NCBI RefSeq assembly: GCF_900236475.1 | Contig: NZ_LT963352.1 | Span: forward strand, 4,542,501 to 4,606,500 | Length of the DNA stretch: 64,000 nt | Source: Streptomyces chartreusis NRRL 3882 | GTDB lineage: Bacteria; Actinomycetota; Actinomycetes; Streptomycetales; Streptomycetaceae | Reading direction: 5' to 3' | Shown: piece by piece, positions 14,911 through 24,801 of the stretch | How positions within the stretch are numbered: the stretch's first letter is position 1 | Layout of the letters: the number at the start of each line of letters is the position of its first letter | Notes under the pieces: model-generated | What the model was told of the DNA's origin: nothing | The model's input: the letters and a program-made list of their open reading frames with translations, nothing else | Database searches by the model: none | Made by a program: the position numbers and the translations under genes

Positions 14911-15321
14911 ATGCTGCGACTCACCGATTTCATTGTCGACTGCCCGGACACGATGAAGCTGGCGGCTTTCTACTCCGAGGTGACGGGCCGTCCGATCAAG
15001 AAAGGCAGCTCCGCGGACTGGGCTGGCATCCAGTTCGGCGAGATCGAGCTGGCATTCATCCGGGTGGATGACTACCGCGCTCCGCAGTGGCCCGACACCG
15101 AGCACCCCAAGCAGTTCCACCTCGACTTCGAAGTGGACGAGATCGAGTCCGAGCAGCGCCGCGTCCTCGACCTCGGCGCGACGCTGAGGCAGGACTTCAT
15201 CGGCCCCAACGGCTACGGCTGGCAGGTCTACACCGACCCGATCGGCCATCCCTTCTGCCTGTGCCGCAACAAGGGCGTCATCTGGACCGACCAGGGCCCG
15301 ATCTGGCCCAAGCGCGACTAA
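14911..15321 (+). CDS. VOC (glyoxalase-like) family protein
   Basis: A 136-residue protein made of two beta-alpha-beta-beta-beta modules of the vicinal oxygen chelate fold: MLRLTDFIVDCPDTMKLAAF at the start and KQFHLDFEVDEI in the second half. Candidate metal ligands include His in QFHLDFEV and Glu/Asp positions at the strand ends, ending in YTDPIGHPFCLC. The length is normal for the small Glyoxalase_6-type members. The substrate is unknown; members include resistance and degradation enzymes. It is the only intact gene between the two attachment repeats, so it is either surviving cargo or a later passenger. Confidence 0.8.
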   Translation: MLRLTDFIVDCPDTMKLAAFYSEVTGRPIKKGSSADWAGIQFGEIELAFIRVDDYRAPQWPDTEHPKQFHLDFEVDEIESEQRRVLDLGATLRQDFIGPNGYGWQVYTDPIGHPFCLCRNKGVIWTDQGPIWPKRD

Positions 15322-15354
15322 TTAGCCGCCCACTTCCTCACCACCACTCGTCCC

Positions 15355-15506
15355 AGCTCCCATCCCGTCTGCCGTCGACCCACAAACCGTGGAGCGGGCG
15401 TGGTCCCTGGCGTCCAGGTGGAGCGCGCCACTGTACGAACGACCTGGACGCCATGGGCCGCGTCTGCTCGGCTCTGCCTGGGTCGATGGCGGGCAGGATG
15501 GGAGCT
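15355..15506. repeat. Long imperfect inverted repeat
   Basis: Arms 15355-15419 and 15442-15506 (65 bases each) are reverse complements at 49 of 65 positions, with perfect blocks at both outer and inner ends and a 22-base loop. Many mismatches are C/T changes that still allow G-U pairing in RNA. It lies between the VOC gene and the integrase remnant. It is not a normal terminator by size; it may be a folded RNA or an inverted duplication. Confidence 0.6.
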
Positions 15507-15553
15507 CCCCCGCGCACGCCACTACTCCGCCGGCACTCGCGAACGGCGCCCCC

Positions 15554-15752
15554 GCCATCACGGTCCGGCTCGCCCGGCACACCTGCGACACCCTGCTCGC
15601 CTTCCTGAAGGCACCCCACGGTGGCTCAGGCGATCCTCCGGCACAGCCAGATCAGCATGACCATGGACGTCTACACGCACGTGGTCGGCGACAGTGAGCG
15701 GGAAGCGGTCGGCATGCTCGCGGAGCTGCTGGAAGATCCGCTCATCGGCTGA
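15554..15752 (+). pseudogene. Tyrosine integrase C-terminal remnant
   Basis: The codons from about 15554 read ITVRLARHTCDTLLAFLKAP. After one extra G near 15620 the next frame continues VAQAILRHSQISMTMDVYTH to a TGA at 15750-15752. ARHT, LRHS and DVYTH carry the box II Arg, a His and the catalytic Tyr of tyrosine recombinases. The N-terminal three quarters of the protein are missing. The reading direction is toward tRNA-Ile, with arm-type repeats just after the stop, as expected for an integrase beside its attachment site. Confidence 0.8.
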
Positions 15753-15762
15753 CCACCGCTGT

Positions 15763-15784
15763 TGGTGTCAACCGTAGGTGTCAA
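15763..15784 (+). repeat. Arm-type repeats, right end
   Basis: GGTGTCAA at 15764-15771 and 15777-15784, period 13 bp, between the integrase remnant and tRNA-Ile. They match the left-end pair in core sequence and spacing. Confidence 0.55.
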
Positions 15785-15815
15785 AAGACCCCCAGCCGTA
15801 TCGACTGGGGGTCTT
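15785..15815 (-). terminator. tRNA-Ile terminator
   Basis: AAGACCCCCAG (15785-15795) pairs with CTGGGGGTCTT (15805-15815), followed on the minus strand by TTTGACAC. Confidence 0.8.
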
Positions 15816-15823
15816 CTCGCTGG

Positions 15824-15897
15824 TGGGGCTAACAGGATTTGAACCTGTGGCCTCATCCTTATCAGGGATGCGCTCTAACCAACTGAGCTATAGCCCC
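15824..15897 (-). tRNA. tRNA-Ile (GAT)
   Basis: Read on the minus strand, the 74 bases begin GGGGCTATAGCTCAGTTGG, with anticodon loop CTGATAAG (anticodon GAT) and T-arm ACAGGTTCAAATCCTGT. The structure is complete. Its 3' part is duplicated at 14608-14651, marking it as an integration target. It is placed directly before DUF3566 and the gyrase genes, as is usual in Streptomyces. Confidence 0.97.
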
Positions 15898-15996
15898 GCC
15901 GCGCTCTGCGGTGTGTGTCCCGCGCGCTGACCCCTGAAGATTAGCGCACGACATGGGCAGTCCCAAAATCGGTTGTCGGGACAACGTCAAAGGACG

Positions 15997-16809
15997 TCAC
16001 TCGTCCTCGGCGAGCGTCAGCTCCACACCGCCCACGAAGCCCGCGGAGAGGTTGTAGATGAACGCGCCGAGCGTCGCGAGAGCCGTAGCCAGGACGACGT
16101 CGATGACCGCGATGATCGACGTGAACATCAGGACGTTGGGCAGCGACAGGAAGGCCTGGAGGTCGAAGCCGTTCGACTCGTTGGAGCCGGTCGCCTCGGA
16201 GATCGTGCCGCCGACCGTGGAGAAGACGCCCATCGCGTCCATCACCATCCACAGCACGGCGGCCGCCACGATCGTGCAGATGCCCAGGGCGATGGAGAGC
16301 AGGAAGCTGACCTTCATCACCGACCACGGGTCGGCCTTGGCCACGCGCAGGCGGGCCTTGCGGACGCGCGGCGTGGTGCGCGCACCCGTGCGCGGACGCC
16401 GTACGGCAGCGGCGCCGGCACCGGCCGCCGCCGGCTGCGCCGGGTAGGCCTGCGGCGGGTGGTACGGCCCGGCCTGCTGCTGTGCCTGCCGTTCCCCCGG
16501 CAGGGGGGAGGCCGTCTGTCCGGCGGTGCCCTGCTCCTGCGCGGCCGGCTCGGGCTGCGGCTGGGCGCCGGACGCGGACGGGCCCGCTCCAGCGGTCTGC
16601 TGCTGGGTCTGCGGACCTCTGGTGTCCGTCACAGTTCCCCCCTGTGATCCATGCGTGTCAGGCGAGGGCGAGTCCTTGGTCGGGGACTTGATCGCCTTCA
16701 GGTTGGTCGTGTGCGGGTCCGCCGCACGCGCGGCGGAGCCACGGCCGCCGTCGTCCGTGTCCGTACCCTTCGAGGTACCGGTCGGTCCGGCGCCCGTGGC
16801 TCCGCTCAC
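15997..16809 (-). CDS. DUF3566 transmembrane protein
   Basis: A 270-residue protein. The first 165 residues are a disordered Gln/Pro/Ala/Thr-rich cytoplasmic region. The C-terminal DUF3566 domain starts near KARLRVAKADPWSVMKVSFL and has two membrane helices (FLLSIALGICTIVAAAVLW and SIIAVIDVVLATALATLGAF) around a short extracellular loop. The family sits beside gyrA throughout actinobacteria (Rv0007 in M. tuberculosis). No function is established; the membrane location is clear. It begins 18 bases after gyrA and is probably in the gyrBA operon. Confidence 0.88.
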   Translation of the reverse strand: MSGATGAGPTGTSKGTDTDDGGRGSAARAADPHTTNLKAIKSPTKDSPSPDTHGSQGGTVTDTRGPQTQQQTAGAGPSASGAQPQPEPAAQEQGTAGQTASPLPGERQAQQQAGPYHPPQAYPAQPAAAGAGAAAVRRPRTGARTTPRVRKARLRVAKADPWSVMKVSFLLSIALGICTIVAAAVLWMVMDAMGVFSTVGGTISEATGSNESNGFDLQAFLSLPNVLMFTSIIAVIDVVLATALATLGAFIYNLSAGFVGGVELTLAEDE

Positions 16810-16827
16810 GCTGACTCACTCCTCGTG

Positions 16828-19422
<2,595 letters not shown>

Positions 19423-19464
19423 TGCTGGTGAAGGTCCTTCCTGGTGCGGTCAGCTGAGACCGAC

Positions 19465-21513
19465 TCAGATGTCGAGGAAGCGGACGTCCTTGGCGTTGCG
19501 CTGGATGAACGCGCGGCGGGCCTCGACGTCCTCACCCATGAGGACCGAGAACAGGTCGTCGGCCTGGGCGGCGTCGTCGAGCGTGACCTGACCGAGGACG
19601 CGGTGCTCCTGGTCCATGGTCGTGATGCGCAGCTCCTCGGCGTTCATCTCACCGAGACCCTTGAAGCGCTGGATCGAGTCCTCCTTGACGCGCTTGCCGC
19701 GCTGACGGCCGATCTCCAGCAGCGCGTCGCGCTCGCGGTCGGAGTACGCGTACTCGACCTCGTCCCGACCCCACTTGATCTTGTAGAGCGGGGGACGCGA
19801 CAGGAACACGTGCCCGGCCTCGACCAGCGGCCGCATGAAGCGGAACAGGAAGGTCAGCAGCAGGGTGTTGATGTGCTGGCCGTCGACGTCGGCGTCCGCC
19901 ATCAGGATGATCTTGTGGTAGCGCAGCCTCTCGATGTCGAAGTCCTCGTGGACTCCGGTACCGAAGGCGGAGATCAGCGCCTGGATCTCCTGGTTCTGCA
20001 GGATCTTGTCGATCCGCGCCTTCTCCACGTTGAGGATCTTGCCGCGGATCGGGAGGATCGCCTGGTACTCCGGGTTCCGGCCGGACTTGGCCGAGCCGCC
20101 GGCGGAGTCACCCTCGACGATGAAGATCTCGCACTTGGTGGGGTCGTTCGACTGGCAGTCGGAGAGCTTGCCCGGCAGGGACGCGGTCTCCAGCAGGCCC
20201 TTACGACGCGTCAGGTCCCGCGCCTTGCGGGCCGCCACGCGCGCGGTGGCCGCCTGGATGCCCTTGCGGATGATGTCCGCCGCCTCGTTCGGGTTGCGGT
20301 CCAGCCAGTCCGCGAGGTGCTCGTAGACGACCTTCTGGACGAAGGTCTTCACCTCGGTGTTGCCCAGCTTGGTCTTGGTCTGGCCCTCGAACTGCGGCTC
20401 GCTCAGCTTCACCGAGATGATCGCGGTCAGACCCTCGCGGATGTCGTCACCCGTGAGGTTGTCGTCCTTCTCGCGCAGCAGCTTCTTGTCGCGCGCGTAC
20501 TTGTTGATCAGCGAGGTCAGCGCGGCACGGAAACCCTCTTCGTGCGTACCGCCCTCGTGGGTGTGGATGATGTTCGCGAAGGAGTACACGCCCTCGGTGT
20601 AGCTGCTGTTCCACTGCATCGCGACCTCGAGGGACAGGAGCTTCTCCTTGTCCTCCGCCTCCAGGTCGATGACGGTGGGGTGCACCACGTCTCCCTTGCG
20701 GGAGTTGAGGTACTTCACGAAGTCGACGATGCCACCCTCGTAGTGGTAGTCGACCGACTTGACCTCGGCCTTCTCGTCGGCACCCGCCTCGTCCGCACCT
20801 GACGTCGCCTTGGCCGACTCGCGCTCGTCGGTGAGCTTGATCCTCAGACCCTTGTTGAGGAACGCCATCTCCTGGAAGCGCCGCGAGAGCGTCTCGAAGG
20901 AGTAGTCGGTGGTCTCGAAGATGTCCGGGTCGGCCCAGAAGGTGACCGAGGTGCCGTGCTCCTCCGTGGCCTCGTGCTTGGCGAGCGGAGCGGTCGGGAC
21001 ACCCAGCTTGTAGTCCTGCGTCCAGCGGTAGCCGTCGGTCTTGACCTCGACGGCGACCTTCGTCGACAGGGCGTTCACCACGGAGACGCCGACGCCGTGC
21101 AGACCGCCGGAGACCGCGTACCCGCCGCCGCCGAACTTGCCGCCCGCGTGCAGGACTGTCAGCACGACCTCGACGGCCGGCTTGCCCTCGGACGGCACGA
21201 TGCCCACCGGGATGCCGCGGCCGTTGTCGACGACCCGCACGCCGCCGTCGGCCAGGATCGTCACGTCGATCGTGTCCGCGTAACCCGCCAGCGCCTCGTC
21301 GACGGAGTTGTCGACGACCTCCTGCACCAGGTGGTGCAGGCCGCGCTCACCGGTCGAACCGATGTACATACCCGGTCGCTTGCGGACCGCGTCCAGACCC
21401 TCGAGGACGGTGATGGCACTGGCGTCGTACGAAGCAGTGACTGAGGCCTCGGCGACTCCAGCCATGGCCTCGACGGACGGGTTGTTCTCGTTGGGGTTGC
21501 CGGAATCGGCCAC
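19465..21513 (-). CDS. gyrB: DNA gyrase subunit B
   Basis: A 682-residue ATPase and TOPRIM subunit of gyrase. GTG 21513 (VADSGNPNENNP) is chosen: AAAGGG lies seven bases upstream, while an upstream start at 21633 would add 40 residues unlike the family. The GHKL ATPase motifs are VVDNSVDEALAGYAD, VVDNGRGIP and GGLHGVGVSVVNALS. The TOPRIM domain has EGDSAGGSAK and the DADVDG metal motif. The end, RFLDI, is typical. A lineage-specific acidic insert (TSGADEAGADEKAEVKS) lies in the transducer region. It precedes gyrA by 42 bases. Confidence 0.98.
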   Translation of the reverse strand: MADSGNPNENNPSVEAMAGVAEASVTASYDASAITVLEGLDAVRKRPGMYIGSTGERGLHHLVQEVVDNSVDEALAGYADTIDVTILADGGVRVVDNGRGIPVGIVPSEGKPAVEVVLTVLHAGGKFGGGGYAVSGGLHGVGVSVVNALSTKVAVEVKTDGYRWTQDYKLGVPTAPLAKHEATEEHGTSVTFWADPDIFETTDYSFETLSRRFQEMAFLNKGLRIKLTDERESAKATSGADEAGADEKAEVKSVDYHYEGGIVDFVKYLNSRKGDVVHPTVIDLEAEDKEKLLSLEVAMQWNSSYTEGVYSFANIIHTHEGGTHEEGFRAALTSLINKYARDKKLLREKDDNLTGDDIREGLTAIISVKLSEPQFEGQTKTKLGNTEVKTFVQKVVYEHLADWLDRNPNEAADIIRKGIQAATARVAARKARDLTRRKGLLETASLPGKLSDCQSNDPTKCEIFIVEGDSAGGSAKSGRNPEYQAILPIRGKILNVEKARIDKILQNQEIQALISAFGTGVHEDFDIERLRYHKIILMADADVDGQHINTLLLTFLFRFMRPLVEAGHVFLSRPPLYKIKWGRDEVEYAYSDRERDALLEIGRQRGKRVKEDSIQRFKGLGEMNAEELRITTMDQEHRVLGQVTLDDAAQADDLFSVLMGEDVEARRAFIQRNAKDVRFLDI

Positions 21514-21991
21514 GAAGCGCCCTTTCTGGCACAGCACGAGCCAGGCTCGTCGGCGGGTTGCCGGAGCGGCTGCGGCATGTTGCGTTGGTAAGCCTTGATC
21601 AGCGTTGCTCAGCTTTTCCCGGACGGTCCCCACGATTGGGGCGGGATTGCCTCCAGTCTACCGGTAGCACTGACACTGATGGGGGTTTGCCGGTACCTGA
21701 GTCCGCATGTGCCGCCCTCAACCGGTCTTCCCCGACTCCCGATATGCGGATGGGGGCTCCAAGAGGCTCACGGAGCCACTCAGCGCTTCCGGCCGTCAAC
21801 CCTTGGCTACTTCGGAGTCAGGTCGCGATTCGCAACCGTGTGCGGGGGTGCGAAGAGAGGGGCGCCGGCGCTCCGGGCAGGCCACCGACGGCCACTTTTG
21901 TGATGTCGGTCACTTGCTGTCGATCGGTGGGAAACAGGCGTCGACGGGGCCCTCACGGGGCCTGCGGACAGCCTCGGGGAGGAGGCTCTCG
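21514..21991. other. gyrB-dciA intergenic region
   Basis: 478 bases with no convincing gene. It must hold the gyrB promoter (minus strand), but I cannot assign it securely; TAGACT on the minus strand near 21656-21661 is one candidate -10. A GTG-N6-GTCAC match to the Streptomyces Crp consensus lies at 21900-21913. Confidence 0.5.
21900..21913. promoter_or_regulatory. Crp-like site
   Basis: GTGATGTCGGTCAC fits the GTG-N6-GNCAC consensus described for Streptomyces Crp. It is far (about 390 bp) from gyrB, so any effect is uncertain and the match may be chance. Confidence 0.3.
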
Positions 21992-22582
21992 TCAGCCGTA
22001 GGTGTCGCCGGGGCCGGTGCTCCCGGGGGCGCGCAACGGGCCGTAGCGGCGGTTGGGCGCCCCGGGGCCCTGCACCTTGATCAGCTTCACCGTGCCGTGG
22101 CCCAGGTCCTCGTTGAGGCGCGCGACCAGGGTCGGGGCGAGCAGCCGGAGGTTCGTCGCCCAGGCCGTCGAGTCGCAGCGCACGGACAGGACGTGCTCGT
22201 CCTCGTCGTACCTCTCCGGAACACAGTGCTTGGCCACGTCCTCGCCGACGATCTGCGGCCAGCGGCCCATCACCCCGCCCACCGCGGCCGGGGCCTCCCA
22301 GCCGCGCTCGCTGATCAGCCTGTTGATCGCGGAGCCGAGCGCCATGGGGTCGCGGCCGTCGGCGCGCGCGCCGGAGCGCAGTCCGCCGCGGCGCGCCTGC
22401 TTCTTCTGCTGCGCCGCGTCGCCGCGCGCGCGTGCGGCTTCCTTGGCGGCGCGGAGCGCCACGCGCGCGAGGTCGACGCCGGACGGCTCGGGGGTCCGGG
22501 GCCCGGGGGCCTTCCCGGACGGGCTCTCCGCTGCGTTCCCCCGTGCGCTGTCCGGTGTGTTCTCCGGTGTGTTCTGCGTCAT
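21992..22582 (-). CDS. dciA: DciA (DUF721), replicative helicase loader-type protein
   Basis: A 196-residue protein. The C-terminal DUF721 domain starts near RDPMALGSAINRLISERGWE and contains WPQIVGEDVAKHC and LSVRCDSTAWATNLRLL, the hallmark of DciA, which helps load DnaB in bacteria that lack DnaC/DnaI. The first 75 residues are a basic and Ala-rich disordered region, followed by a Lys/Arg helix. The start overlaps the recF stop by four bases, so translation is coupled. The location in the dnaA-recF-gyrB cluster is conserved in actinobacteria (Rv0004). Confidence 0.93.
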   Translation of the reverse strand: MTQNTPENTPDSARGNAAESPSGKAPGPRTPEPSGVDLARVALRAAKEAARARGDAAQQKKQARRGGLRSGARADGRDPMALGSAINRLISERGWEAPAAVGGVMGRWPQIVGEDVAKHCVPERYDEDEHVLSVRCDSTAWATNLRLLAPTLVARLNEDLGHGTVKLIKVQGPGAPNRRYGPLRAPGSTGPGDTYG

Positions 22583-23700
22583 ACGCGCTCCACCGTCCCC
22601 TCGGACACGGCGAACCGCACCCCGGACAGCACATGCGGGACGTCGTCGTCGACCGCGGCGGTCACCAGGACCTGCTCGCCGGGCGCGACCAGCTCGGCGA
22701 GGCGCTCACGGCGGCGGGTGTCCAGCTCGGCGAAGACGTCGTCGAGCACCAGCACCGGCTCGTTGCCCTCGGCTCTGAGCAGGTCGTACGAGGCCAGGCG
22801 CAGGGCCAGGGCGTAGGACCAGGACTCGCCGTGGGAGGCGTAGCCCTTGGCGGGCAGCTGGCCGAGCTTGAGCAGCAGGTCGTCCCGGTGCGGGCCGACC
22901 AGGGTGACGCCGCGCTCGATCTCCTGCTTGCGGGCCTCGGCGAGCGCGGCCATCAGTTGCTCGAACAGGTCCTCACGGGTGTGCGCCTCGCCCGGGGCGG
23001 ACGGCTTGTACTCCAGGGCGATCGGGCCGCCGCCGGGGGCGAGCTGCTCGTACGCCTTGTCGGCGAGCGGCTGGACGGCGGCGATCAGGTCCAGGCGCTG
23101 GGCGAGCAACTCGGCACCCGCGCGGGCGAGATGCTGGTCCCAGATGTCGAGCGTGGACATGTCCATGCTGCGGCCGCCGTGCCGACGGGCGAGCGCGGCC
23201 GACTTCAGGAGGGTGTTGCGCTGCTTGAGGACCCGGTCGTAGTCGGAGCGGACTCCGGCCATACGCGGGGAACGGGCGGTGATCAGCTCGTCGAGGAAGC
23301 GGCGCCGCTCACCGGGGTCGCCCTTGACCAGGGCGAGATCCTCGGGGGCGAACAGCACGGTCCGCACGATCCCCAGCACGTCACGCGGCTTGACCTGCGA
23401 GGACCTGTTGATCCGGGCCCGGTTGGCGCGCCCCGGGTTCAGCTCCAGCTCGACCAGTTGCTGCCGGTCGCCCTGCCGCACCTGGGCCCGGATGATCGCG
23501 CGCTCGGCGCCCATGCGGACCAGGGGGGCGTCGGAGGAGACGCGGTGGCTGCCGAGGGTGGCGAGATAGCCGACGGCCTCGACGAGGTTGGTCTTGCCCT
23601 GCCCGTTCGGGCCGACGAAGGCCGTCACCCCCGGGTCGAGCGGGACCTCGACCCGGGGGTACGAGCGGAAGTCGGCCAGCGACAGATGCGTGACGTGCAT
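22579..23700 (-). CDS. recF: DNA repair and replication protein RecF
   Basis: A 373-residue SMC-like ATPase that acts with RecO and RecR to load RecA at single-strand gaps. Walker A is GPNGQGKTN near residue 30, the signature region is SHGESWSYALALRLA and Walker B is VLVLDDVFAELD, all intact. The first strand, MHVTHLSLADFRSY, is the usual RecF start. The gene follows gnd by 37 bases and overlaps dciA by four. It belongs to the leftward dnaN-gnd-recF-dciA run. Confidence 0.97.
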   Translation of the reverse strand: MHVTHLSLADFRSYPRVEVPLDPGVTAFVGPNGQGKTNLVEAVGYLATLGSHRVSSDAPLVRMGAERAIIRAQVRQGDRQQLVELELNPGRANRARINRSSQVKPRDVLGIVRTVLFAPEDLALVKGDPGERRRFLDELITARSPRMAGVRSDYDRVLKQRNTLLKSAALARRHGGRSMDMSTLDIWDQHLARAGAELLAQRLDLIAAVQPLADKAYEQLAPGGGPIALEYKPSAPGEAHTREDLFEQLMAALAEARKQEIERGVTLVGPHRDDLLLKLGQLPAKGYASHGESWSYALALRLASYDLLRAEGNEPVLVLDDVFAELDTRRRERLAELVAPGEQVLVTAAVDDDVPHVLSGVRFAVSEGTVERV

Positions 23701-23737
23701 GGTCGTTTCGCCGACCTCCCCAACCGTCGGGTGTTGC

Positions 23738-24613
23738 TTACTTGGTCTCGACCGCGTGGCCGCCGAACTGGTTCCGCAGCGCCGCGATCATCTTCATCTG
23801 GGGCGAGTCCTCCTGACGGGAGGCGAACCGCGCGAACAGCGACGCGGTGATCGCCGGCAGCGGCACCGCGTGGTCGATCGCGGCTTCCACAGTCCAGCGT
23901 CCCTCGCCGGAGTCCTGTGCATAACCCCGGAGCTTGTCCAGGTGCTCGTCCTCGTCGAGCGCGTTGACCGCGAGGTCGAGCAGCCAGGAGCGGATGACCG
24001 TGCCCTCCTGCCAGGAGCGGAAGACCTCCCTGACGTCGGTCACGGAGTCGACCTTCTCCAGCAGCTCCCAGCCCTCGGCGTAGGCCTGCATCATCGCGTA
24101 CTCGATGCCGTTGTGGACCATCTTCGCGAAGTGGCCCGCGCCGACCTTGCCCGCGTGCACCGAGCCGAAGTCGCCCTCCGGCTTGAGGGCGTCGAAGACC
24201 GGCCGCACCTTGGCGACGTTCTCCGCGTCGCCGCCGTACATCAGCGCGTAACCGTTCTCCAGGCCCCAGACGCCGCCGGAGACACCACAGTCGACGAAGC
24301 CGATGCCCTTGGCCGCCAGCTCCTCCGCGTGCTTCTCGTCGTCGGTCCAGCGGGAGTTGCCGCCGTCCACGACGACGTCGCCGGGCTCCAGCAGTTCGGC
24401 CAGCTCGTCGATGGTGGACTGCGTGGGCTCGCCTGCCGGGACCATCACCCAGATCACGCGCGGGCCGCTGAGCTTGCCCACGAGCTCCGGCAGGCTGTGG
24501 ACATCGGCGAGGTCCGGGTTGCGGTCGTATCCGAAGACGGTGTGGCCCGCGCGGCGTATCCGCTCGCGCATGTTGCCGCCCATCTTGCCGAGGCCGACGA
24601 GACCGAGCTCCAT
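23738..24613 (-). CDS. gnd: 6-phosphogluconate dehydrogenase, short form
   Basis: A 291-residue enzyme that oxidatively decarboxylates 6-phosphogluconate to ribulose 5-phosphate. Residues 1-30 are the nucleotide-binding turn GLVGLGKMGGNM. The substrate region CGVSGGVWGLENGYALMYGG and catalytic HFAKMVHNGIEYAMMQ (Lys and Asn) are intact. It is the short, tetrameric type (about 290-300 residues) rather than the 470-residue type. Presence between dnaN and recF is a known Streptomyces feature. The metabolic gene in a replication operon would supply NAD(P)H and ribose phosphate; a regulatory meaning is not shown. Confidence 0.95.
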   Translation of the reverse strand: MELGLVGLGKMGGNMRERIRRAGHTVFGYDRNPDLADVHSLPELVGKLSGPRVIWVMVPAGEPTQSTIDELAELLEPGDVVVDGGNSRWTDDEKHAEELAAKGIGFVDCGVSGGVWGLENGYALMYGGDAENVAKVRPVFDALKPEGDFGSVHAGKVGAGHFAKMVHNGIEYAMMQAYAEGWELLEKVDSVTDVREVFRSWQEGTVIRSWLLDLAVNALDEDEHLDKLRGYAQDSGEGRWTVEAAIDHAVPLPAITASLFARFASRQEDSPQMKMIAALRNQFGGHAVETK

Positions 24614-24771
24614 CAGTTGTGTTCCTTAGGTTTGCAGGTGTCCGACGTGGCGTTGCGGCACTTTCGTACCCGCGTCCGAGCCTAAACCCGGACGCTCGCG
24701 CACATCTGTGGGCATACGCGCTCAGTCGTAGCCCCTCACCTGCGGCTTTACCGGCGGCTTCGTCCTCAGCC

Positions 24772-24780
24772 TGTGGACAA
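24772..24780 (-). promoter_or_regulatory. Perfect DnaA box after dnaN
   Basis: TGTGGACAA (TTGTCCACA on the minus strand) lies in the 188-base gap between dnaN and gnd, about 1.3 kb from the oriC cluster. It could bind DnaA and affect read-through into gnd-recF. Confidence 0.5.
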
Positions 24781-24801
24781 CCGCCGCCGAAACGGTGTGC
24801 C

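Larger units (their letters stand above)
14608..15866. mobile_element. Decayed integrative element in tRNA-Ile
   Basis: A 1.26-kb segment bounded by 44-bp direct repeats (14608-14651 and 15823-15866; one mismatch). The right copy is the 3' part of the intact tRNA-Ile and the left copy is a tRNA fragment that cannot fold. Inside lie pairs of TGGTGTCA-type repeats spaced 13 bp at both ends, a VOC-family gene and a frameshifted C-terminal piece of a tyrosine integrase reading toward the tRNA. This is the arrangement left when an element that integrates into a tRNA 3' end loses its middle. Original size and type (phage or conjugative) cannot be recovered. Confidence 0.75.

Noticed and set aside
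21514..21633. 40-residue N-terminal extension of GyrB
   Set aside because: GTG 21513 has a ribosome site and the usual GyrB N-terminus; the extension is unlike the family.
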